DNA from: Crossaster papposus
Taxonomy: Eukaryota > Echinodermata > Asteroidea > Velatida > Solasteridae
Reading direction: 5' to 3'
DNA: 64,000 nt
Assembly: GCA_037893245.1 (NCBI GenBank)
Contig: JBAIAA010000260.1
Coordinates: 186,001-250,000 of the forward strand
The translations under genes and the position numbers were made by a program. How positions within the stretch are numbered: position 1 is the first letter of the stretch; each line of letters begins with the position of its first letter. The notes below the pieces were generated by a model, which was given only the letters and a program-made list of their open reading frames with translations, was not told the origin of the DNA and ran no database searches. Below, one piece after another: positions 59,601 through 64,000 of this stretch.

Positions 59601-60856
59601 TGCTTTCAACCGGCGTCGAAAAGTTATTCTTATGTTATCTTTGTTTTTTTCGTGATTGTCGTCCGGCGATTTTTCTTTATAAAATTTAATTTTTCAGAAT
59701 AATTACAGGATATCTAGCGCAATCATTTTGCTGGATGCCTAGAATCTTGCTTTTCTCAGCATCCATGATTGTAAAACTTCGGACAGGTCAGTTAAACGAT
59801 AATTCAAGCAATTGATAATTCAAGCAATTACCAATGGTATATTCTACCTTAACCCTAACCCTCCCGGCTCGTTTGGCTAAGACATAACCTCAATCCTCCT
59901 ATATCCTTCTGTAGTAAAGAGTTAAAAGCTCAAGGAACCTGGATCCTTCTAAATCCTTCTCAATTCTGCTAGTATGGCTATTGCCCTGAATCCTTCTAGA
60001 TCCTCCTGCCTGCTGGGGGATGTTTTGGGGGGTCTGTGTAAACTGATTACTTATCCAACAAATTACCCTCAAACAAATGGAAGTGCCCAGTACAATGACC
60101 TTTTCATACCAGGACAAGGGCCACAGAAATTCCATTGTATGCACATGTGTTTCCTATTGATGATACATAAACATACATTGTCCAGGGACCCTTTCAGCAC
60201 TGACCCACTGACCTTGCAGTATACACTTACCTTCCAGTACACACATTTGCCATGCAAACAAGTGCAAGCCCTAAAAATAACCAAGTCAGAAGCATGCATT
60301 CCCCATGCCATTACAATGTACACAAATGCAAGCCCCCTCCCCCATAACCTAGATCCTTCTGGATCCTATTTTGGGCAAGCTGCATACAACCTCAATCCTT
60401 CTCTTTCCTCTTGTGTCAAATACAGCCCGATAACCTCAATCCTTCTCAATCCTTCTCAATCCCTCCCATAGCAAAACCCTGCCCTCAATCCTTCTGGATC
60501 CTCCTCCACTGCAATGTCCTAATAACCTCAATCCTTCTAAATCCTTCATTTTGTACAAGAGGATTTAGAAGGATTTGGGAGGGTTAGGGTTAAACATAGA
60601 ATGATACATACAGAGATATGTCCATACAGAATTTAGGACTGGTAATTAGTGCCCCAAAACTTTGTTCAGGCGGCACAAACAAGTAGAAGGCAATAGCTTG
60701 ACTTCTCATCCACGACACATCTCACTTGCTTTACTGACCTGCAATGCCAAAATGCTGGGATGCAGCAACAGCTAATCTCTGCGGTAGGTAGGGGGAGAAC
60801 TGCACAGCATAACCTTGACGACCTGGGGAACGGAAAGCAACTGGAGGACGAAACAT
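44528..60856 (-). CDS. PEX7: PEX7, peroxisomal targeting signal 2 receptor (complete 10-exon gene)
   Basis: Ten exons on the minus strand join in phase into 978 nt, giving 325 aa plus stop; the vertebrate protein is about 323 aa. In 5'->3' order the exons are 60856-60739, 57110-57053, 56078-55964, 54096-54061, 53171-53094, 51787-51679, 49782-49673, 48083-47970, 46804-46649 and 44611-44528. All introns are GT-AG. PEX7 is a cytosolic WD40 propeller that binds the N-terminal PTS2 signal of matrix enzymes and delivers them to peroxisomes with PEX5L or PEX13/14. Family hallmarks visible are [17 protein letters not shown] (N-term), [26 protein letters not shown] and the final LADCGWDD blade. The start is the ATG beginning MFRPPV. 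An upstream AG could join a further 5' exon, so the start is less certain than the rest. The introns are full of mobile elements. The orthology call rests on recognising the family, not on a search. Confidence 0.95.
44723..45124. mobile_element. Foldback element 1 (about 170-bp arms)
   Basis: Arms 44723-44892 and 44957-45124 are near-perfect inverted copies (TTCTGAAAAAGAGCTGTAGA... CGTTTTCTTAAC). The central 64-bp spacer reads ACACGAATATAAAGGAATGT.. Lies in PEX7 intron 9. Confidence 0.8.
45131..45390. mobile_element. Foldback element 2 (about 100-bp arms), adjoining element 1
   Basis: Inverted arms start TATCTTTAGTAGTTAATATA and contain GGTTTGGGCTATTTAACTTC. The central spacer is about 55 bp. 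Only six bases separate it from foldback 1. Confidence 0.8.
45838..46593 (+). mobile_element. TTAA-MITE family A, copy 8, duplicated terminus and nested insertion
   Basis: TTAA at both ends. The first 54 bp (terminal motif to GGGTGGATG) occur twice in tandem. An unrelated block (about 45962-46335: AT-rich piece, GTGAGT repeats and a SINE) interrupts the middle. Lies in PEX7 intron 9. Confidence 0.7.
46155..46332 (-). mobile_element. SINE family C, copy 3 (nested in MITE copy 8)
   Basis: Reverse copy with GATTCGAACCCGAGTCATAG and CAGGCAGGGACTGAAAACCC. Adjacent 46045-46090 holds (GAGT)n and GGGTTTAACGCCGTACCAG, another repeat fragment. Confidence 0.8.
46649..46804 (-). CDS. PEX7: PEX7 exon 9
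   Basis: 156 nt, phase 0. Encodes [38 protein letters not shown] and IPGQ, the most conserved stretch of the family. Acceptor CGACAG, donor GTAATG. Confidence 0.96.
46913..47060 (+). repeat. Fragment of the telomere-like-ended element family
   Basis: TTTAACCCTAACCCCTGGGT followed by CATCCTCAATCCTGC and CCAATCCTCC; no inverted partner. PEX7 intron 8. Confidence 0.5.
47090..47432 (+). mobile_element. TTAA-MITE family A, copy 9, triplicated terminus
   Basis: Three successive copies of the 54-bp terminal unit precede the body. The 3' end is lost in a T-run at about 47430. PEX7 intron 8. Confidence 0.7.
47474..47715. mobile_element. MITE family E, copy 1
   Basis: TTAACCAGTTCGCGCCGG at the left and its exact inverse at the right, 242 bp. 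The TTAA ends suggest a piggyBac-type target. Interior GATGACGCATAAACACG and GTGCTTCCCGGCA. PEX7 intron 8. Confidence 0.8.
47806..47880 (+). tRNA. tRNA-like sequence (probable SINE head or pseudo-tRNA)
   Basis: A box TAGCTCAGTTGGTAGAGC, B box GGTTCGAGTC, D stem GCTC/GAGC and T stem GCAGG/CTTGC are present. The acceptor stem is off register (A-T at positions 8-9) and the anticodon stem has a mismatch, so a functional tRNA is unlikely. PEX7 intron 8, strand opposite to the gene. Confidence 0.45.
47970..48083 (-). CDS. PEX7: PEX7 exon 8
   Basis: 114 nt, phase 0. Encodes [20 protein letters not shown] and continues to [11 protein letters not shown]. Acceptor CTGCAG, donor GTACTT. A tRNA-like SINE head sits about 90 bp downstream in the following intron. 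Confidence 0.95.
48139..48557. mobile_element. TGTGACC MITE, type 1
   Basis: Terminal repeats GTGACCTGCTCCAACGAAAC.. extend about 35 bp. The interior is AT-rich without an ORF. PEX7 intron 7. Confidence 0.75.
48590..48828. mobile_element. MITE family E, copy 2
   Basis: Same interior (GGATGACGCATAAACACGTC, GTGTGCTTCCCGGTA) and right end CCGGCGCGAACTAGTTAA; the left end is decayed. Confidence 0.7.
49086..49432 (+). mobile_element. TTAA-MITE family A, copy 10, with inserted fragment
   Basis: The 5' terminus is decayed (GGTTACAGGATACACCATTA). About 80 bp matching the TGTGACC MITE ends (49188-49260, TTTTGTGGTGACAGGTCACA) interrupts it. The 3' end is CTGCAAATGGCCGATGTATC. Confidence 0.6.
49673..49782 (-). 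CDS. PEX7: PEX7 exon 7
   Basis: 110 nt. Encodes (G)[18 protein letters not shown] then [18 protein letters not shown]. The CDWCKY block is a strong PEX7 signature. Acceptor TTTTAG, donor GTAATC. Confidence 0.95.
49970..50393 (+). repeat. 36-bp minisatellite with higher-order structure
   Basis: Units of ACCGGATACCCGAGTACCCG..ACCGTTGATGTCAGGA, 36 bp, mixed with 28-bp variants (ACCGAGTACCCGATCG..). A three-unit block containing GGGGTACCCAAGTGCCCGAC occurs twice nearly identically. Since 36 is a multiple of three, long repetitive frames appear on both strands; they are not genes. PEX7 intron 6. Confidence 0.85.
50400..51670. other. PEX7 intron 6, unassigned remainder
   Basis: Between the minisatellite and exon 6; AT-rich with several TGACGTCA-like motifs (50912, 51079, 51271). 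No element ends recognised. Confidence 0.4.
51679..51787 (-). CDS. PEX7: PEX7 exon 6
   Basis: 109 nt. Begins [20 protein letters not shown] and ends PGCFATAS plus one base of Gly. Donor GTTAGT. The acceptor AG directly precedes the TGG of WD. Confidence 0.92.
52484..52977. mobile_element. 494-bp MITE with CTTAAG..GTGTCCGAAA ends
   Basis: Left CTTAAGCCGTGTCCGAAACG and right inverse of CTAAGGCTGTGTCCGAAATG, both followed by TAGAGCTACA; TIR about 36 bp with mismatches. PEX7 intron 5. Confidence 0.75.
53094..53171 (-). CDS. PEX7: PEX7 exon 5
   Basis: 78 nt, in phase 0 at both ends. Encodes [19 protein letters not shown] then WDKTAKL. Acceptor TTCAG, donor GTTAGT. Confidence 0.93.
53805..53998. 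mobile_element. GGGCCAATTTCA repeat, copy 1
   Basis: GGGCCCAATTTCATAAAA at the left and the inverse GGAAATTGGCCCCC at the right, with TGCTTAGCA/TGCTAAGCA pairs inside, a foldback layout. PEX7 intron 4. Confidence 0.65.
54061..54096 (-). CDS. PEX7: PEX7 exon 4 (36-nt microexon)
   Basis: Only 12 codons, [12 protein letters not shown], between acceptor CTCCAG and donor GTAGAT. It supplies the GH-like (EH) start of the next WD repeat. Too short for ORF-based detection; it was placed because both neighbours require exactly this segment and phase. Confidence 0.88.
54471..54900. mobile_element. TGTGACC MITE, type 2
   Basis: Terminal repeats TATATGTGACCCGCTCCAGG.., about 38 bp, ending GCGACTTATGTCACC on the inner side. 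TA or TATA flanks. PEX7 intron 3. Confidence 0.8.
55645..55890. mobile_element. GGGCCAATTTCA repeat, copy 2
   Basis: GATTTCACGGAGCTGCTCAG at the left, TTCGTGAAATTGGCCCC at the right, same TGTGCTTAGCATGAGAATTC interior as related echinoderm repeats. PEX7 intron 3. Confidence 0.65.
55964..56078 (-). CDS. PEX7: PEX7 exon 3
   Basis: 115 nt. Acceptor CCGTAG, donor GTAAGA. Encodes [17 protein letters not shown] and [16 protein letters not shown], a full WD repeat ending in the WD dipeptide. Confidence 0.94.
56135..56200 (+). repeat. Fragment of the telomere-like-ended element family
   Basis: TTAACCCTAACCCTACTCAA followed by TCCTC; truncated. PEX7 intron 2. Confidence 0.45.
56537..56760 (+). mobile_element. 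TTAA-MITE family A, copy 11 (3' half)
   Basis: Begins inside the element (TTTTCAACCGGCGTCG) and ends GGTGTATCCTACATTTAA. PEX7 intron 2. Confidence 0.7.
57053..57110 (-). CDS. PEX7: PEX7 exon 2
   Basis: 58 nt, acceptor TTTTACAG, donor GTACAT. Encodes [19 protein letters not shown], the outer strands of the first blade, and leaves AG for a split Ser codon completed in exon 3. Confidence 0.9.
57165..57500 (+). mobile_element. SINE family B, copy 3, full tail
   Basis: The head GTGGCCATTGAATTCGCTAG..GTTGTGGGTTCTAGTC has a B-box-like segment. The tail CGCTTATAAGAACTGTCTAT plus TTATTATTA resembles L2-type LINE ends. PEX7 intron 1. Confidence 0.75.
57618..58050. mobile_element. TGTGACC MITE, type 3
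   Basis: Terminal repeats AATGTGACCTGTCATCACAA.., about 34 bp. A fragment of this type also lies at 49190-49240. PEX7 intron 1. Confidence 0.8.
58134..58388. mobile_element. MITE family E, copy 3 (reverse, diverged)
   Basis: Left AACTAGTTCGTACCGGAATT and right CGGACGCGAACTGGTTAA. The interior is only partly alignable. Confidence 0.6.
58468..58680. mobile_element. MITE family E, copy 4
   Basis: Left TTTAACCAGTTTGCGCAGGA, right CCCTGCGCAAACTGC, with AACGAATGATGCATAAACAC inside. Confidence 0.7.
58682..58857. mobile_element. Short foldback between MITE E and MITE A
   Basis: TTTAAACATTTTATTTGTTC at the left is repeated inverted at 58820-58857. The spacer is A-rich. It directly abuts the TTAA of MITE A copy 12. 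Confidence 0.6.
58855..59850 (+). mobile_element. TTAA-MITE family A, copy 12, split by a palindromic insertion
   Basis: The 5' part (58855-58925) and body (59527-59750) are separated by about 600 bp of unrelated sequence ending in a long hairpin. From about 59752 a second, inverted family-A end follows (TTTTCTCAGCATCCATG to ATATTCTACCTTAA), so the right end is a foldback of two copies. PEX7 intron 1. Confidence 0.65.
59355..59526. repeat. Long near-perfect hairpin
   Basis: GGGAATAAATGTGTGTTCG at the left is inverse of the right end. Inside, TTGGAGTCTGGGTGCTGATA pairs with its inverse around a CGCCTTCGGCTC loop. Total palindrome about 170 bp. It is part of the insert that splits MITE A copy 12. 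Confidence 0.8.
59849..60593. mobile_element. Element with telomere-like inverted ends TTAACCCTAACCCTCCC
   Basis: The 17-bp end recurs inverted at 60577-60593. Between them are many degenerate CCTCAATCCTTCTxxATCC units, plus a unique stretch (60020-60340) with no supported gene. TTAA at both tips is compatible with piggyBac-type targeting. PEX7 intron 1. Confidence 0.6.
60739..60856 (-). CDS. PEX7: PEX7 exon 1 (N-terminus)
   Basis: Encodes [17 protein letters not shown] and the following FSPYLPQ block, ending HFGIA plus one base of a Gly codon; donor GTCAGT. An in-frame stop lies about 60 nt upstream. A CTACAG just 5' of VPDARMFR could be an acceptor for an unseen non-coding or short coding exon. 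Confidence 0.88.
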
Positions 60857-60859
60857 TCT

Positions 60860-61525
60860 GGCATCTGGTACGCTGTAGAATGTGGGGATATACAATGTAA
60901 CAATGTATTAATTGGCTTTACATCCAAAACCTAAACGGACTCGATCCAGTACGTGTTGCGCGACTGATAATATAGCTGTGTGGTGCTGCATCTCTACCCT
61001 TGTTGCGTGAATTGATGGTATTGTCCAACCGTGATGTTTATGTTAAATATTTGTATTGCTGGCTGGGCGCGCGGTACATGATTGTATGAAAAGGGGGGTA
61101 GATTTACCAGTTGGGAGGAAGGAACACAAACTATTCTAAACCAAGATCAAGAATTGGTTCGGATATTTGAGTACTACATAACCACGCATAATTCTTGCCA
61201 AATTAAATTTGATAAAGAAACACTATACAGGAATTGACCCGACGAAATTACAAGCCATTCCGATGTGCCTTTGCGGAACGGGGATAGTTTTCACTTTTTT
61301 ACAGAAATTGGGCGAGATTCGACCGGTTTTACTTTTATGGAATTAAGTGCTGGCAGTGCCAGTGGCATGGCCATGGTGAGTTACTCATAAAAAATGTGTT
61401 TGGAGGTATACCGTGCAGCAGGATGGGAGTAATTTTGTGGAGTTTGTGCATGGTTTCTATTGTTTAACAGCGGTTAACCCTCTATCCATGAGGCTCCGCC
61501 CTACGGGCGTCGGGAACCCAGGGGT

Positions 61526-61557
<32 letters not shown>

Positions 61558-62150
61558 ACGATTCGATCATGGAGGACCTTCTCCACTACTCAATGACTCG
61601 ATTACCAAATAATTAAAAAAAGATGAAGAAACAACGTGACATGATTTACACTGAACAATTTGAATGTATAGCCTTACCCAGGCTGGGGAAACGCTAGCCC
61701 CATTCTGTGACCGTATACTGGACATTTTGATACGGCCACAGAGTTAGAATGGGGCTGGGGAAACGCAGCTATACTCACTCAGGGCGCAGCCATTTTGGAA
61801 TTGCCTTTAAATTGTATTTATTTTTTATCATAGGCAACTGATTCTTTCGAAATTGACAATACTTTTAAATAGTTCTCATATCAAAATATTTCATTTAGTA
61901 TTTATTACATTTTTATTGTAGACTGAAGCTTTTCTTCGAATTTTTTTCGCAAAAAAGTAGTAATATAAAAGTATTAACTTTGAGAGAGTCACATTTTCGC
62001 GCAAAATTGATTGCGATTTCTGTACTTTAATTCCCGCGCCGATCCGCAGCGCAGGTAGGTGCGCGTGCCGGGTCAACGCAAAACCTGACTTAGTTTGTGT
62101 CGATGATCGAGGCAGAACAGAATTGTGCCAGTATCGATCAGAGATCAGAT
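60860..62150. other. Region upstream of PEX7
   Basis: Would contain the PEX7 promoter. A poly-C tract of over 30 bases lies at about 61524-61558. Two GAATGGGGCTGGGGAAACGC-like stretches near 61680-61765 form an imperfect repeat. No TATA box or first exon is assigned. Confidence 0.35.
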
Positions 62151-62990
62151 TTAACCATGGAGAAATAAGACACATGTCTTATTTCTCAATGATTTAACTA
62201 AAGTTTTTATGTTGTGTGAAGCATGTAAAAAGTATTGATAAACCACCATCCATGCCATGGCATAGACATAAAAAATAAACTCCATCATGGATAAACCTAG
62301 CCGCACTACAGCTATAACTTACAGTTACAATATTATTATTAGCGGGGTGGCCCCGTTTACGTATGCTGCGCTGTAGCCTGTAGAATAAACCATGGAGGAA
62401 TTCCTCCATGAATAAACCCAACTCATGTCAGCTAGTACAGTACATACATGACATAGCATGCATAGGGCATGGAGGAAAAGGACATTTGGACTGCCTTGGG
62501 TAAATGAGAGAGTGAGATTAAGAACCGCAAGTACTTTAATCACATGATCAAAAATGTTCGCTGTTAGTGTTGCTATTCTTACGTGACCGTAACCCTACGT
62601 ACTTTTTCTATTCTTACGTGATTTAACTGGTTCCCGACACAGACAAGGGAAACTCAATACGCGCGGGACGTATGGAGACCACCCAGGAAATTTGTTTTGA
62701 CAATAGTCGATGTTAAATTGTGGTATTTTAGTCCAAAATTCATTTTTTTGACCATAATATGTAATTATTCAAAAGATTCCATGATTAAATTTAGATTTTT
62801 GTGCAAACATAGTGAAAAATTCACATTACATTTCATTCGTATTCAAATCAAATGTTGACATTATTCATAAAAAAACTAGCTGTGACTAAAGTTAATAAGT
62901 TATAGCAGATAATCAACCCTGTCTGGCCTCAGTTTGCCCACATATATACTTCATGCATGGAGAAATAAGACTTCTCCATGCTTCATGTGA
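62150..62990. repeat. Cluster of CATGGAG palindromes
   Basis: GAGAAATAAGACACATGTCT continues inversely (62159-62188). CATGGAGGAATTCCTCCATG is a 20-bp perfect palindrome (62399-62418). CATGGAGAAATAAGACTTCT is followed by CCATG (62957-62981). Similar TCCATCATGGA and CATGGAGGAA pieces occur between them. No gene recognised. Confidence 0.5.
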
Positions 62991-64000
62991 TGTTATTGTG
63001 TGTTCTGTTTACAGTTTCCCAAGAAACGAGGAATGTCTGGTAGTTGTACAGTACTTCAGTGAGCAGGCAGTTAACAGTGTGGACTCAAAATGCTTCCATC
63101 CGACATTGCAAGACTTGTTCTAAGTAAGCAAAATATTCGTAAGAGATTATAGAAAAGATGCCAGTAGCAAGCTCTCAATTTGGTTGTGATGTTTGGTTTT
63201 ATAAGCACTGTGCTACCAAAGAACTTGACGCAAACATTTTAGAACTGTGCTTGAAAGGGACTCGAACCAACAACCTGCTACTTTCTAGTGCGCCGATTCT
63301 AACTACTCTTACTTGTACTTGATCACCAACAGGGCCGCCCAGTTCGAATCTAATTTATCAGTATACATACATATGTACCTCATAATCAAAGAACTTTTCC
63401 CTTCACAAACTCTGATGAGCTGGGAGATAACTTGTATTAATAAATACATAGGAGAGTTAATGGTTTCGAGATTGGTCGAGACTCGATCACGCGGAGGGCA
63501 TTATTTTGTAGTAATTGCCCGGCTTTCAAGAAAAAGCGAATAAATGTCCCCTGAACCAGCATTAACCAAGAATCATGTAAGCCAATGATTGGCCGAATGC
63601 AACAGTCCTACGGTAACTTGTAACAAGAACACGTCAAATCTTGATACTGCGCGCTATAAATGTCCGCGTAGAACGTTTGTATCTATACGCGCGGCATTTG
63701 TATCAAAACGTTCGTATCAAAATGCGCGCGTTGTCTGTTAACACTAGCGCGTTGCTATGCACAGTGGGCATCAGTAGTCAGCTAGTATGGTCTCATAGTA
63801 TGGGTAATAATAAAAACACATATTGAAGAGACGAGGTACCATGCATAAGCTAAAATATGGCCCCTGAACATGAAAACAAAACACTGGAAATATCGCCGAA
63901 AGAAAAGTCATGAATTTTGGAGCATTTTCCTCATTTTTCTCGTTAAAAAGGTATTAACCCTAACCACCCTGAGTCCATCAAAATCCATTTCCTGTTTTGG
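62991..64000. other. Unassigned right end of window
   Basis: No gene recognised. A TTAACCCTAACCACCC motif at 63955 may be another telomere-like element end running off the window. Confidence 0.35.
63245..63310 (-). repeat. tRNA-like B-box fragment
   Basis: Minus strand reads GGTTGTTGGTTCGAGTCCCT; no A box or complete cloverleaf was found. Probably a SINE fragment. Confidence 0.3.

Noticed and set aside
61413..61616. Polyproline ORF
   Set aside because: Created by the poly-C tract at about 61.54 kb; no conserved residues around it.

Overview
This is eukaryotic DNA from an invertebrate deuterostome. An echinoderm, probably a sea star, is the best guess. That rests on small intronless secreted C-type lectins of the echinoderm type, on dispersed-repeat styles I associate with sea-star genomes, and on short TTAGGG runs. 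The taxon is inference; no species-specific marker is visible. The DNA is AT-rich, mostly intronic or intergenic, and dense with transposable elements. Several poly-G/poly-C tracts exceed 15-20 bases.

Two loci look like functional host genes. The first is a complete ten-exon PEX7 gene (peroxisomal PTS2 receptor, WD40 beta-propeller) on the minus strand, running from 60.86 kb down to 44.53 kb. I placed every splice junction by hand. All phases agree and the product is 325 aa. The second is an intact intronless C-type lectin at 22.9-23.4 kb (minus). It belongs to a local lectin cluster whose other members are damaged: 7.0-7.5 kb (71-nt deletion), 8.4-9.0 kb (nonsense plus frameshifts) and 17.5-18.0 kb (one nonsense codon, no clear start). 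Short lectin relics lie at 6.75, 7.93 and 17.26 kb. The 5.3-7.5 kb and 14.9-18.0 kb segments are a segmental duplication. Comparing copies gives natural empty sites that date two transposon insertions.

Layout: 0-5 kb holds a MITE, a 989-bp Harbinger deletion derivative carrying remnants of both Harbinger proteins, a 289-bp tandem repeat and a SINE. 5-10 kb is lectin duplicate I with an L2/CR1-like LINE insertion. 10-15 kb has short tandem repeats, a doubtful exon and a tRNA-derived SINE. 15-18 kb is lectin duplicate II. 18-22.5 kb is AT-rich with a 1.0-kb TIR element. 22.9-23.5 kb is the intact lectin. 26.5-28.3 kb is a 5'-truncated LINE with an intact reverse-transcriptase ORF. 29-37 kb is a composite of three fragments of a repeated gene family with a CXC-type cysteine-rich tail, a broken Penelope-like element and a TIR element. 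36.9-41.0 kb is a broken LTR retrotransposon pol region containing a palindromic element with TTAGGG repeats. 41.2-42.3 kb is a LINE relic. 44.5-60.9 kb is PEX7, with introns packed with MITEs, foldbacks, SINEs and a minisatellite. 61-64 kb has no recognisable gene.

At least six short terminal-inverted-repeat families can be defined from this window alone. The commonest is a TTAA-flanked MITE with about a dozen copies. No CRISPR, operon or prokaryotic feature is present.
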